NCBI GenBank assembly: GCA_964386865.1
Contig: CAYLUN010000008.1
Location: 1 to 64,000 of the forward strand
Direction of reading: 5' to 3'
Source of the DNA: CAYLUN01 sp964386865
Lineage (GTDB): Bacteria; Verrucomicrobiota; Kiritimatiellia; RFP12; UBA1067
Length of the DNA stretch: 64,000 nt
Shown: positions 17,816 to 26,961 of the stretch, in pieces
Layout: every line of letters starts with the position of its first letter
Position numbering within the stretch: the stretch's first letter is position 1
Position numbers and translations under genes: made by a program
The notes under the pieces: generated by a model
What the model was told of the DNA's origin: nothing
Database searches by the model: none
What the model saw: the letters and a program-made list of their open reading frames with translations, nothing else

Positions 17816-18949
17816 ATGTTCGTCAAAGGCGATGGTAATAAGATGGAGACCCTGCGGATTTTCGACTCCCTGATCGACAATTTTCCGGACATGATCCACT
17901 CGGTCGACGAGCGGGGGAACATTGTCTACTTCAACCGCACGGCGACCCACATGCTCGGCTACACGGAGAGCGAACTGCGCGGCATGAACATCAGGAGCCT
18001 CTACCCGCCTGAGATCCTCGAGGCCGTGGAGAAGGGCTTCCGCGAGGTCAAGGCCACCGGCGAGAAGCGCGTCGAGAGCCTCCTCATGGCCAAGGACGGC
18101 ACCCGCATCCCGGTGGAGCTCCGCACGCTGGTCATCCGCGACGAGCACGGCGCGTTCGCCCAGACGTTCACCATCTCGCGCGACCTGCGCAACTTGAAGG
18201 AGATGCAGGAGAACCTCATCCACGCGGGGCGCCTCGCCGCCATCGGCGAACTCGCCGCCGGCGTGGTCCACGACCTCAACAACCCGCTCACGGCCGTCAT
18301 TCTCGCCTCGACCATTCTGAAGAAGGTGACCGACCGCGCCGACACGCCGCGCGAGCAGCTGCGCGAGCAGGCCGTCTCCTTCTGCGAGACGATCAACGAG
18401 TCCGCCGCCACCATGGAGAGCCTCACGACGCGCTTGCGCGACTTCTCGCGCGGCGTCAAGGAGCAGCACTCGCTGGTGGATCTCTTCGACCCCGTCAACG
18501 ACGCGCTCTTCATCCTCGCCCACCGGCTCAGGCACGCCAACATCGCGGTCTCGTGCCCGGTGGTCAAATCCAAGCATTACGTGCTCGGCGACCGCAACCA
18601 GATCCAGCAGGTCTTCCTCAACCTCTTCGCCAACGCGAGCGACGCCATGGCCACGTGCGACCGGCGCGAGCTCGGCATCGCGATCGACGCCTGCACCAAA
18701 AACGGCACGGTCTACTGGCGCTGCGCCGTGAGCGACACGGGCACAGGCATCCCGCAGGAGATCCAAGACAAGGTCTTCAAGTCGTTCTTCACGACCAAGC
18801 CGCGAGGCAAAGGCACCGGCCTCGGCCTCAGCATCACACGCTCGATCCTGAAGGAGCACAACGGCGACATCGCGCTCGAGTCCGAGCCCGGCAAAGGCAC
18901 GACTTTCTACATCCTGCTGCCGTCACTCAAAGACGCGCCGCCCGCGTGA
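17816..18949 (+). CDS. Cytoplasmic PAS-domain sensor histidine kinase
   Basis: This 377-residue protein has no membrane helix. A PAS domain covers about 15-125 (IDNFPDMIHSVDERGNIVYF). The dimerisation/phosphoacceptor helix has His152 in VVHDLNNPLTAV. The ATPase domain follows with an N box (LFANASDA), G1 (SDTGTGIP), F box (FFTTKP) and G2 (GTGLGLSI). The ATG at 17816 is preferred over 17801 because GGAGG stands eight bases before it. No response regulator gene lies next to it, so it is an orphan kinase whose partner is elsewhere. The PAS ligand is unknown. Confidence 0.9.
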   Translation: MFVKGDGNKMETLRIFDSLIDNFPDMIHSVDERGNIVYFNRTATHMLGYTESELRGMNIRSLYPPEILEAVEKGFREVKATGEKRVESLLMAKDGTRIPVELRTLVIRDEHGAFAQTFTISRDLRNLKEMQENLIHAGRLAAIGELAAGVVHDLNNPLTAVILASTILKKVTDRADTPREQLREQAVSFCETINESAATMESLTTRLRDFSRGVKEQHSLVDLFDPVNDALFILAHRLRHANIAVSCPVVKSKHYVLGDRNQIQQVFLNLFANASDAMATCDRRELGIAIDACTKNGTVYWRCAVSDTGTGIPQEIQDKVFKSFFTTKPRGKGTGLGLSITRSILKEHNGDIALESEPGKGTTFYILLPSLKDAPPA

Positions 18950-18965
18950 TCGCGGCGAGGTTAGA

Positions 18966-19142
18966 GGTTACAGGTTACTGGTTACAGGTTACGGGTCGAC
19001 AGAAAAAGAACAGGGCGCGCGACCCGCGTGCCACCTAACGGCAGCCGCACGAAACGCACGCCCAATTTTCTCAGGCGGAGAATCGCCAATCCGACACCCG
19101 CCATCCGAACCTGTTACTTAGAACCGATAACCTGTAACTTTT
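18966..19142. repeat. Heptanucleotide repeats between convergent genes
   Basis: Four in-phase units of GGTTACN run at 18966-18993. Five units of 7 nt beginning AACCTGT run at 19108-19142, two of them identical. GTTACAGGTT in the first block is inverted as AACCTGTAAC in the second, so the blocks also form an inverted repeat in the 197-bp gap between the converging kinase and leuB genes. Confidence 0.6.
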
Positions 19143-19146
19143 GGTT

Positions 19147-20226
19147 TCACAGCGCCGACGCGACCAGGTCGCCGACTTCGGTCGTGCCGAAGCCCATCTT
19201 GCCCGCCGCCTGGCTCTTCATCTTGGGCGTGGTCTTCATGATCGCCGCCTCGACCGCCGCGGCGGCTTCGCGCTCGCCGAGCGTGTCGAGCATCATGCCG
19301 GCCGCGCCGATCGCGGCGATCGGGTTGATGACGTTGAGTCCGGTGTACTTGGGCGCGGAGCCGCCCATCGGCTCGAACATCGAGATGCCCGCGGGGTTGA
19401 TGTTGCCGCCGGCCGCGACGCCGAGGCCGCCCTGAATCATGGCGCCGAGGTCCGTGATGATGTCGCCGAACAGGTTCTCGGTGACGACCACATCGAACCA
19501 CTCGGGGTTCTTCACGAACCACATGTTGGCGGCGTCCACGTGATTGTAGTCGCGCTTCAGCTCCGGGTACTCGGCGGCGCCCATCTCTTCGAAGGCGCGG
19601 AACCAGAGGTCGCCGCAGTGGGTCAGCACGTTGCGCTTGTGAACCAGCGTGATCGGCTTGGCCGCGTACTTCGGGTTGGCGGCGTTGCGCCGGCGCTTGA
19701 GTTCGAAGGCGTAGCGCAGGCAGCGCTCAACCGTGCGGCGGTCGTAAACCATCAGCTGGGTGGCGATTTCCTCCGACGTCCCCACGCGCGTGGCTCCGCC
19801 AAGGCCGGTGTAGATGCCGCCGCTGTTCTCGCGGACCACGACGAAATCGATGTCTTCGGGGCCCTTGCCCTTGAGCGGCGTCTCCACGCCGGGGAAGAGG
19901 CGCACGGGGCGGTGGTTGATGTACTGGTCCAGCGCGAAGCGCATCTTCAGCAGGATGCCGAGCTCAAGGATGCCGGGCTTCACGTCCGGATGGCCGATCG
20001 CGCCCAGGAAAATGGCCTGGTACTTCTTCATCTCCTCGACCGCCGAGTCCGGCAGGGTTTCGCCGGTCCGCAGATAGCGCTCCGCGCCGAAATCGTACGG
20101 CGTGAACGCCAGTTTGAAGCCGAACTTGGCCGCCGCCGCCTGGACGACTTTGACGCCTTCGGCCGCGACTTCGGGCCCCGTGCCGTCTCCGCCAATCAAT
20201 GCAATCTGGTAAGTTTTCATGGACAT
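19147..20226 (-). CDS. leuB: 3-isopropylmalate dehydrogenase-type enzyme
   Basis: This 359-residue NAD-dependent beta-decarboxylating dehydrogenase belongs to the isocitrate/isopropylmalate family. Visible motifs are the N-terminal GGDGTGPEV, the substrate-loop arginines in YINHRPVRLFPGVETPL, and the metal-binding stretch TENLFGDIITDLGAMIQGG with the conserved acidic residues. EPMGGSAPKYTG replaces the more usual EPVHGSAP, a variant I associate with PVC-type LeuB. The expected reaction is oxidation of 3-isopropylmalate in leucine synthesis. No leuA, leuC or leuD gene is nearby, so a related substrate such as tartrate or isocitrate cannot be excluded. A second in-frame Met lies two codons after the chosen start. 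Confidence 0.72.
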   Translation of the reverse strand: MSMKTYQIALIGGDGTGPEVAAEGVKVVQAAAAKFGFKLAFTPYDFGAERYLRTGETLPDSAVEEMKKYQAIFLGAIGHPDVKPGILELGILLKMRFALDQYINHRPVRLFPGVETPLKGKGPEDIDFVVVRENSGGIYTGLGGATRVGTSEEIATQLMVYDRRTVERCLRYAFELKRRRNAANPKYAAKPITLVHKRNVLTHCGDLWFRAFEEMGAAEYPELKRDYNHVDAANMWFVKNPEWFDVVVTENLFGDIITDLGAMIQGGLGVAAGGNINPAGISMFEPMGGSAPKYTGLNVINPIAAIGAAGMMLDTLGEREAAAAVEAAIMKTTPKMKSQAAGKMGFGTTEVGDLVASAL

Positions 20227-20716
20227 GGTGTTGCTCTCGCCTCAGGGTCAGGAGAAGTACTGATACGAAATCGCTTTTCGGGTGGCACGGACCTGCGCCC
20301 GTTGAGACCGGCCCGAAGGAGCGCTTTCACGGGCGAAAACGATGCCAGAACAGAGGCGGGTAGTCAAGAGCGAAGGCGGGCGCACGCGCGTGCGATTCGG
20401 CTGCCGGGCTCAGTGCGGCGGGCGCTACGAGCCCGCCGAAAACTGCGGCGGCCGTCTGTCTCACGCTTTTCGGCCGTCTCGGTTGCCGGGCTCAGTACGG
20501 CGGGCGCTACGAGCCCGCCGAAAACAGCGGCGGCCGTCTGTCTCACGCTTTTCGGCCGTCTCGGTTGCCGGGCTCAGTACGGCGGGCGCTACGAGCCCGC
20601 CGAAAACAGCGGCGGCCGTCTGTCTCACGCTTTTCGGCCATCTCGCAGCTCCGGCCGCACCGTCGCCCGCGACGCGCCTAACGCGGCCATGCCACCCATT
20701 CGTGCGTGAGCCCCGC
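20227..20716. other. 490-bp gap between leuB and the GHL10 gene
   Basis: No gene is visible. It holds the upstream region of leuB (no convincing promoter seen) and the 82-bp tandem repeat at 20399-20644. Several open frames cross it but only as extensions or shadows. Confidence 0.6.
20399..20644. repeat. Three tandem 82-bp units, each with a stem-loop
   Basis: Units at 20399-20480, 20481-20562 and 20563-20644 are nearly identical; units 2 and 3 differ only near the right edge, and unit 1 has a few changes. Each has an 8-bp perfect palindromic stem CGGCGGGC / GCCCGCCG with a 7-base loop GCTACGA, followed by a CTTTTCGGC stretch. It looks like a palindromic element amplified in tandem. Confidence 0.85.
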
Positions 20717-23131
20717 TCACTTCGACGTCGTGCCGAGCCGCAAGAAGGGCAGCACCGCCTCCGCGTTGCCGTCGTAGTTGAACACCGTGAAGCCCGGCAC
20801 GCCCAGCTCGCGCACAGCCTCGATCTGCTGCGCGAGCTTCACCGCGTCGTGCGGGTCTTTCCAGCACGAGAGACCGATGCCCGGGTAGAGCGGCACCTTC
20901 CCCGCATAGCCCTTCTGCGCCGCCACCACGTTGCGGAAGAGCGTGGTCGACTCGATGTAGTCCATCGGGCAGACGAAATCCAGCCAGCCGTTGTCGCACC
21001 ACAGTTTCCAGTCCTGCCCCACGCCGTCCCGGTCAACCGGCCAGTTGCGGAACACCGCCGCCGAAATCTTCACGCCGGGCCGGATCTTGCGCGCCTCCTC
21101 CGCCACGCGCCGCACCACGGCGTCGATGTTCGAGCGCCGGAAGTCCAGCCACTTCTCGCGCACCGCGTCCACCTTGCGCGTGTCCGCCGGCCATTTTTCC
21201 ACCGGTTTACCAAGCAACGCTTCGAACCGCGCGCGGCAGCCCTCGCAAAAACACGACTCGCTGCCAGGATAGCGGATGTAATCGAAGTGTACGCCGTCCA
21301 CCTCGTAGTTCCGCACGATCTCCAGCATCGACTCGACCTCCAGCGTCTGGTTCGCGGGGTGCGACGGGCAGAGCCACTCGTCCTTCAGCTCGCCCGAGAA
21401 TTCCTTTTGCGTGCGCCCCTCGGCCCGCACACGATCAAGAAAAGCCTTGGGCGCTTTGCCGCCTGTGTTCCAGTTCACCTTCCACACGTGGCACTGCACG
21501 CCGTACTTCTTGCAGGCCGCCAGGCACAGCGCGATCTGGTCGCCCTTCTGCGCCAGCTCGCCGTACTCGGGCAGGACTTTGGACGGATAGTACGCCAGCC
21601 CGCCCCACAGCATGTTCGGCAGGATCGCGTTGAACCCGCTCTCCTTGAGCAGACGGATCGAGGCGTCCCAGTCCTGCTCCTTCAGCCCGAACGCGCTGTG
21701 GCACCAGAAGGCGCGGTGCTCGCCCGTGCGCGGCGCGCGGCCCAGGCACCACGCCCGCAGCGCCGCCGCAGTGGCCCGCCCGCTCGCATCTACGCTCTCC
21801 GCCCACTCGCCCGCCTTAATGCGGCGCTGCGCCTCCTTCCGCGCCTTCTCTGCCTCGGCCAGCGCTTTCCGCACCGCCGACGGCGGCCACCAGCCCAGCC
21901 CGCTGCGCAGCGCCGCGAAATCGGCCGCGCCGCCGACCGCCCCGACGCCCGCGAACGCCCGCTCGGCCGTCTGCCGCCACACGTCGGGAACCAGCTCGCC
22001 GACCACTGCCCGCATCAACGCCACGCTCGCCTCGCCCGACGAGTGGAACCACACGTGCCCCACGAACGCGCCCGTCGGCGTCACCGTGACCGCGGGCGTC
22101 GCCGTGTCCGCGCCCTTGGCGTCTCGCCAGACCGCCGCCACGCGCACCGCCTTGCCCTCGGCGGGCCCGACCACCGTCGTTCGCCACGACCCCTGCGGCG
22201 CGAAGGCGGGCTGCGCCTTGAGCCCCTGCGCCGTGCGCGCGAAGCCCGCGAACGGGCGCTCCTCGGACACAACGCCGCCGGCCGCGCGCACGCCCAAGAG
22301 ATCCGCGACCCCTTTGCCGAGCGAGTAGCACACCAGCAGCTTGCCGCCCCGGCCCACGAACCCGCGCAACAGCTCCACGGTTTCGGCCGGCACCTGCGGG
22401 TTGTAGGGCAGAACCACGAGCTTCACGCCCTCCAGCAGTTCCGGCGCGAGGTCCGTGTCCGCAAGCTGCGCCGACATCACGCCCAGCCGGTCCAGCGTCG
22501 CGGAGACCGTCGACGCGTACTCGCTCAGCGCCCGCGCCTCATCGCCGGCCTTCGACACGTTGGAGTCGGCCCGCACCACCAGCACGTCGGGCTTGCCGCC
22601 CGCGTGCCCCAGGTTCGCGAGCGCGCACACCGTGTCCTTGTCACAGGCGCGCCAGCCGGAGAGACGGATCGCGTCCACCGCGCCCCACCCGGCGCCCTTG
22701 CCCTCGATGCGCGTGTCGGCCTTGTCGACCACAATCCGCTGCCACGCCCCGGCCTTCTCGGGGCTGAACGACGCGTGGTACCACCCGCCGCCGCTGTGGA
22801 AGTAGACGCTGAACGAAGAGAACGGCGCGAGGTCCGCGCAGTAGAAATCGAACTGGATGCCGCGCGAGCGCCGCAGGTCGGCCTTGACCTTGACGTCCCA
22901 GCTCACGCGCTCGTGGCGCGTCCCGGCGAAGTTCACCGGCAGCCGCACGTAGCCCGCCGCGACCCGCTCCGCCTTGGGCGTTTCGGACATCGGGCTGAAC
23001 AGCCTCTGCGCGGCGGCCGTGTCGGCCATCGCCTGCCACTCCGGGAAAGCCTCTCCGCCCGTGGGCGGCGCCGGAATCTCCTGCGCCAGACCCAACCCCG
23101 CCGCCATCAGCACCGCCAGACACCGTTTCAT
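20717..23131 (-). CDS. Secreted glycoside-hydrolase-like GHL10 (DUF187) protein
   Basis: This 804-residue protein has a short signal peptide (cleavage near GLA-QE). About 45-170 is a carbohydrate-binding-type beta-sandwich (WDVKVKADLRRSRGIQFDFY). About 180-300 resembles a ThuA/amidotransferase-like Rossmann domain (VKLVVLPYNPQVP, GGKLLVCYS). About 455-804 is a TIM barrel of the GHL10 family, with WCHSAFGLKEQDWDAS at its start, VDGVHFDYIRYPG in the middle and DFVCPMDY near the end. Conserved acidic residues in FDYIRYP and CPMDY suit glycan cleavage. The substrate is unknown. It may work with the FAD oxidoreductase encoded just upstream on the same strand. Confidence 0.82.
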   Translation of the reverse strand: MKRCLAVLMAAGLGLAQEIPAPPTGGEAFPEWQAMADTAAAQRLFSPMSETPKAERVAAGYVRLPVNFAGTRHERVSWDVKVKADLRRSRGIQFDFYCADLAPFSSFSVYFHSGGGWYHASFSPEKAGAWQRIVVDKADTRIEGKGAGWGAVDAIRLSGWRACDKDTVCALANLGHAGGKPDVLVVRADSNVSKAGDEARALSEYASTVSATLDRLGVMSAQLADTDLAPELLEGVKLVVLPYNPQVPAETVELLRGFVGRGGKLLVCYSLGKGVADLLGVRAAGGVVSEERPFAGFARTAQGLKAQPAFAPQGSWRTTVVGPAEGKAVRVAAVWRDAKGADTATPAVTVTPTGAFVGHVWFHSSGEASVALMRAVVGELVPDVWRQTAERAFAGVGAVGGAADFAALRSGLGWWPPSAVRKALAEAEKARKEAQRRIKAGEWAESVDASGRATAAALRAWCLGRAPRTGEHRAFWCHSAFGLKEQDWDASIRLLKESGFNAILPNMLWGGLAYYPSKVLPEYGELAQKGDQIALCLAACKKYGVQCHVWKVNWNTGGKAPKAFLDRVRAEGRTQKEFSGELKDEWLCPSHPANQTLEVESMLEIVRNYEVDGVHFDYIRYPGSESCFCEGCRARFEALLGKPVEKWPADTRKVDAVREKWLDFRRSNIDAVVRRVAEEARKIRPGVKISAAVFRNWPVDRDGVGQDWKLWCDNGWLDFVCPMDYIESTTLFRNVVAAQKGYAGKVPLYPGIGLSCWKDPHDAVKLAQQIEAVRELGVPGFTVFNYDGNAEAVLPFLRLGTTSK

Positions 23132-23486
23132 CGCGCCCCCGTTCGTTTGACCCGATCACCAGACTGGCAATACGGTATCCCAACTCATGCACGCTGTCCA
23201 CGATAGACTGCCGTCTACGCGTAGTCGGTTGGTGGCAGGGGGTATGCGAGAAAGGCGCGTTTCAGATGAAAGCGTGTCGCAAGACTGGGAGTGCGGGCGC
23301 CCCCGCCCGCAACAATGTTCGCTACACGACAGTCCGCAAGCGGGTGTTCCGCGTTAGGCTGCACGCCGGCCTGACGCCGACTTTCACATGGCGGGCGAGG
23401 GCGCCCGCCCTCCCAGTCGCTCCGCATACGACACGCACGAAACTCGCACCCCCTGCCACGAACCGTTTACCGTTTACGCGCGCCCG
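23132..23486. other. 355-bp gap holding a MITE-like element
   Basis: No gene is visible. It contains the inverted-repeat element at 23283-23418 and, next to the 3' end of the FAD oxidoreductase gene, two copies of the heptamer ACCGTTT at 23462-23475. Confidence 0.6.
23283..23418. mobile_element. MITE-like 136-bp element with 28-bp inverted ends
   Basis: The left arm 23283-23310 and right arm 23391-23418 are inverted copies matching at 26 of 28 positions, beginning GACTGGGAG and ending CTCCCAGTC. The arms enclose 80 bp without a reading frame, and each arm can itself fold (GCGGGCG-CCCC-CGCCCGC). No clear target-site duplication is seen. It could be a non-autonomous transposable element or a large structured intergenic repeat. 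Confidence 0.5.
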
Positions 23487-24902
23487 TCACGCGTTGGGCA
23501 AATACCCGCCGAACGCCTTGAGCCGCCGCTGGAGATCCGCGACCTCCACGGCGTGCACCGACACGTTCCGCTCAGCGGCCTGCGCCGCGGCCATGCCCGC
23601 CGCCTGCCCCGTGATGAAGCAGCCTGGCATCACGCGCAGCGAGCCATGGACCAGCTGATCCGTGCTCACGCAGCGCCCGGCCACGAGGACATTGTCGAGC
23701 CCGCGCGGCGTCAAGACGCGATACGGGATGCCGTAGCTCTCGCCCTTCTTGTAGCGGTAGTCGCGGTCGAACTCCTGTCGGTGCTTCTCGTAGCTCGCCG
23801 CGTCCGTCGTCCCCGGGTGAATATCGATCGCGTACGCGTAGCGCCCGATCTCGTCGGGAAACACGGCTCGCCGCTTGTAGTCCTCCAGCGTCAGCACGTA
23901 GTCGCCCGTGATGCGCCGCGTCTCGCGCACGCCGAGAAGCGACCCTGTCTGCACGAGGCGAACATTCTCAAAGCCTTTCAGATACGCGCGGTAGTAGCGC
24001 GCGTACTCGGTCATACTGCGGCGACCCTGCACCAGCGCCTGCGTCAGCGACCGCTCGTCCGTGCCGTCCACGCCGAAGGTGTGGCCGATGTTGCCGCCGC
24101 ACAGCCCCTCGCCCATGTTGTGCATCCCTGTCAGGTGGCGGTCCTGCACCGTGAACACGCCGTCCGCGAACGCCTTTTCGAGCATGCTCCCGTCTGGCTG
24201 CGGCCCTTTCGGGCGGCTCGCCTCCCACGTTTTCCAGTCGACGCCGCTCCAGACGCTGCACAGCGTGCCGGGCATGAGTCGGCCCTGCGCGTCGCCCTTC
24301 TCGAACGCCGCGCCGGCCCACGCCGCGAGGTCGCCGTTGCCGGTGGCGTCGACGTAGACTTTGGCGCGAACCGCGAACAGCCCGCCGGGCGACGAGCAGA
24401 CGACGAAGCGCACGCGGCCGCCCTCGGCCTCCACCGCGCTCAGCGTGGTGTAGAAGCTGAAGGTAGCACCCGACTCGCCAACCAGCGCGTCGTACACGCG
24501 CTTGAGCGACTCCACATCCGTGGCCGGCCCCGGCAGCGCCTTCTCTTTCGCGAGCCGGTCCAGCACCAGCCGCCCGTAGCCGCCCGGCAGGAAATTCACC
24601 CCGTCGCTGACAGGCATGAAGACCGGCACGCGCCCCGCCGTACCCATGCCGCCGAGGCAGGTGTGCGCCTCGGCCAGAAACACGCGCGCGCCCTGGCTCC
24701 GCGCGGCAACCGCCGCCGCCGTGCCCGCCGGCCCGCCGCCCGCCACGAACACGTCCACGTCGTATTTCACCGGCACCTGGCGCCGGAGCATCACCTCGCC
24801 CGCGTCCGCTGGCACCGGCCCCGCCCCGCTGGCGCGCCCGGCCGCCAGCACACCCGCCAGCAGCCCCGAGCCCTTCATCCAGCCCCGCCTGTTGATTCCC
24901 AT
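23487..24902 (-). CDS. Exported FAD-dependent oxidoreductase (FAD_oxidored family)
   Basis: The protein has 471 residues from the ATG at 24902, which has GGAGGG five bases upstream; the longer frame from 24947 lacks this. The N-terminus MGINRRGWMKGSGLLAGVLAAG is Tat-like (Arg-Arg then hydrophobic), fitting export of a folded flavoprotein. The dinucleotide-binding motif GGGPAG is at about 55-60, followed by Glu78 for the FAD ribose. A second FAD motif at the end reads NVLVAGRCVSTD then GQAAGMAAA. The family oxidises sugar-like substrates in this phylum, but the substrate here is unknown. Confidence 0.8.
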   Translation of the reverse strand: MGINRRGWMKGSGLLAGVLAAGRASGAGPVPADAGEVMLRRQVPVKYDVDVFVAGGGPAGTAAAVAARSQGARVFLAEAHTCLGGMGTAGRVPVFMPVSDGVNFLPGGYGRLVLDRLAKEKALPGPATDVESLKRVYDALVGESGATFSFYTTLSAVEAEGGRVRFVVCSSPGGLFAVRAKVYVDATGNGDLAAWAGAAFEKGDAQGRLMPGTLCSVWSGVDWKTWEASRPKGPQPDGSMLEKAFADGVFTVQDRHLTGMHNMGEGLCGGNIGHTFGVDGTDERSLTQALVQGRRSMTEYARYYRAYLKGFENVRLVQTGSLLGVRETRRITGDYVLTLEDYKRRAVFPDEIGRYAYAIDIHPGTTDAASYEKHRQEFDRDYRYKKGESYGIPYRVLTPRGLDNVLVAGRCVSTDQLVHGSLRVMPGCFITGQAAGMAAAQAAERNVSVHAVEVADLQRRLKAFGGYLPNA

Positions 24903-24919
24903 GCGCGCCCTCCATTCCA

Positions 24920-25042
24920 TCAATCGACGAACCCAAACACAAGGCACTCTTTCGCCGTTTCAGCAAACGTTTTCTTGCGATCCTGGAGCTGTTCGCAGAA
25001 GGGCTTCTCAACGAGATCATATTCCCATTGGATCTTGCTCAT
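24920..25042 (-). pseudogene. hsdR: HsdR N-terminal stub (type I restriction R subunit)
   Basis: This 40-codon frame starts MSKIQWEYDLVEKPFCEQL, which matches the conserved start of type I restriction R subunits (WEYDLVExPFxEQL). It then departs from the family and stops, where a real HsdR has roughly 800-1100 residues. It overlaps the end of the AlbA_2 gene as ATGA, the normal coupling in an intact locus. It is read as the remnant of a deleted gene. Confidence 0.65.
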
Positions 25043-26961
25043 GCCCGTCCCCGCTGATCCATGTGTTTCTTCAGCGATGCTCCCTTCGCCGTCAGGCGGT
25101 ACTTTTGGAAACGGCTATTGGGTTTGTCGAAAAGGGTCATCTCAATTAAGCCGGCATTTAGTGCAGGCTGCAAATAGCTCTTATGCACATGAACACGATC
25201 TTTAAGCCCGAACGCGGAACGAATGTCTCCGCTTCCGCACTCCCCCTTTCGACCAAGAAGCTCTAGCAACAACTTGACTGTGGGCTCGACTGTTGTGCCG
25301 ACTGTAGGGGTGACTGTAGGAGTGACTGTAGGGGTAACATGCGGGGTGCCTGTAGGGGTGACTCTACCCCTTGCCGCCTCCTTCTTGTCGGCCACCGCCC
25401 CCGCTTTTTCGCGGTTTTCCCCAGCAAATCGCCCTTTTTCCGTCGTGACTCTAGCCGCTACTCTAGCCGTTTGCGCTTTGCCCGTGACGGGTTTGACGGG
25501 TTCGTGACGGGTTCCTTCGCTTTCGGCGCTCAACGTGCTTTGCGCATGACCAGCCATGCATTTCCCCAATACAGTCAACCGATATTTCTGGAAACGGCTC
25601 TGCGGTTTGTCGGGAAGGGTCATTTCGATCACCCCAAGTTTAATCCCTGCCTGCAGGTAACTTTCACGGACTGATTTCGCATCACTCAGGCCCAGTATAC
25701 TCTGAATTTCACCGCGCGTCATATCACCGTCCATGCCCGAAATCATCCTTGTGACTTCGGGGGTGACTTCGGGGGTGACTTCGGGGGTGACTTCGGGGGT
25801 ACGGAACGTCACTGTCACACCGAGTTTCTCGTCCGACGTCCAAATAGGGGCAGGAAGACCGCGCTCTCTACACTGATCGATCATGAGCACGCTGCCCCGT
25901 CCCGCCTTCTCCATGAGCCCGCGGATGTAGAGCGCATGGGCAATGTCGGGGTTGCGGAGCACGGAAATGTGCCCCTTGATGAGGCTGTCGACCGTCACAC
26001 CGTCGGGCAGGCCGCCGGAGTTCCAGATTTCCAGCCGCCGGGGATAGATGTGGATGCTCACGCCGCCGGATGATGCGCTGTAATCGCGATGGGCCAGCGC
26101 GTTGATGAGCGCCTCTCGCACAGCCTCCTCCGGATAGGCCGGATAATCCTCGCGCTTGGCTTTGCCCTTGATGAAGCGGGCCAAGGTGGGCGTGTTGCGC
26201 ACGACAAACGAATAAGCGTCTTCGAAGACAGCATGCAGCGGGCCTTCGAACGACTTCATGTCGCGATAGGTGTCCCCCGCCCTGTCGCTCGTGTACCGCA
26301 TGGCACGAACGCGGATTTGCGGCAACCGGCCTGCCGGACTCCGCGCGAAAAGCACGTCGCCCCCGTTGGTCAGCCGGCCGTACTTGGAAACGGACAAGTC
26401 CTCGAGCACCATCGCCACACTCTCGGGGTTGCGGAAGAAGGCCCGCCGGACTTTAGTCGCATCGGCCACAGAGGCACTCACCTCGTCGGAGGCGACATCA
26501 TGCTCAAGGTCGGCAAAAGAGAAGCGGCGCTCCCAACGCTCCGGCTCAGTCTGATGGCGCATCACGATGTCTCGGATCGTCGCGGCATCCGCCTTTTGCG
26601 TGGCATCGCCGTTGCGAATATAGATTGTGTCGCCAAACGCATAGGGCACATCGGTTCCCTTCGGAACCTCGATAACGAGGACTCGCAGGTTCTCAAGCGG
26701 TTGGACTTGAAACGACACCATCGCATTAGGAGATAGTCCATCATGGACGCGTTTTTCGAGGTTCGAAACCTCATCGTCCGAATCGGCAATGCCGAGCACG
26801 TCTCCCCGGGCGTCGATACCGCAGACAAGAAACCCACCCGACGTATTAAGGAAGCCGCAGATCACACGGCCCAAAGCGTCCACATTCTTCAGGGTGGACT
26901 TAAACTCCACGCGCTGGCCTTCCCCGAGCGACAGAAGCTCTTGGATTAGATGCGGTGTCAT
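25039..26961 (-). CDS. AlbA_2/Schlafen-type ATP-binding protein with duplicated winged helix
   Basis: This 640-residue protein has an AlbA_2 domain at about 8-125 (GQRVEFKSTLKN, GGFLVCGIDARG, TIYIRNGDATQKAD). A GHKL-type ATPase region covers about 275-370 (REALINALAHRDY, EIWNSGGLPDGVT, KAGRGS). The C-terminus holds two related winged-helix domains at about 406-467 and 562-628; they share the core IEMTL-DKP-SRFQKYRLT. Each is preceded by a repeated tetrapeptide linker, PEVT x4 at 389-404 and PTVT-like at 536-562, encoded by 12-bp tandem repeats (25751-25800 and about 25274-25370). Its start overlaps the stop of the DUF4062 gene by 4 bp. Such genes commonly sit inside type I restriction loci. 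Confidence 0.82.
   Translation of the reverse strand: MTPHLIQELLSLGEGQRVEFKSTLKNVDALGRVICGFLNTSGGFLVCGIDARGDVLGIADSDDEVSNLEKRVHDGLSPNAMVSFQVQPLENLRVLVIEVPKGTDVPYAFGDTIYIRNGDATQKADAATIRDIVMRHQTEPERWERRFSFADLEHDVASDEVSASVADATKVRRAFFRNPESVAMVLEDLSVSKYGRLTNGGDVLFARSPAGRLPQIRVRAMRYTSDRAGDTYRDMKSFEGPLHAVFEDAYSFVVRNTPTLARFIKGKAKREDYPAYPEEAVREALINALAHRDYSASSGGVSIHIYPRRLEIWNSGGLPDGVTVDSLIKGHISVLRNPDIAHALYIRGLMEKAGRGSVLMIDQCRERGLPAPIWTSDEKLGVTVTFRTPEVTPEVTPEVTPEVTRMISGMDGDMTRGEIQSILGLSDAKSVRESYLQAGIKLGVIEMTLPDKPQSRFQKYRLTVLGKCMAGHAQSTLSAESEGTRHEPVKPVTGKAQTARVAARVTTEKGRFAGENREKAGAVADKKEAARGRVTPTGTPHVTPTVTPTVTPTVGTTVEPTVKLLLELLGRKGECGSGDIRSAFGLKDRVHVHKSYLQPALNAGLIEMTLFDKPNSRFQKYRLTAKGASLKKHMDQRGRA

Noticed and set aside
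20399..20644. CRISPR array
   Set aside because: The 82-bp units abut without unique spacers and there are no cas genes.
20342..23206. 954-residue plus-strand frame
   Set aside because: It crosses the 82-bp repeats and then runs antisense to the GHL10 gene; Arg/His-rich composition shows it is a shadow.
24920..25042. Small antitoxin gene
   Set aside because: The product matches the start of HsdR, and its context is a restriction locus; no toxin gene is adjacent.
26750..26775. tRNA T-arm-like GGTTCGAAACC
   Set aside because: It lies inside the AlbA_2 coding sequence and no acceptor or anticodon stems can be built around it.
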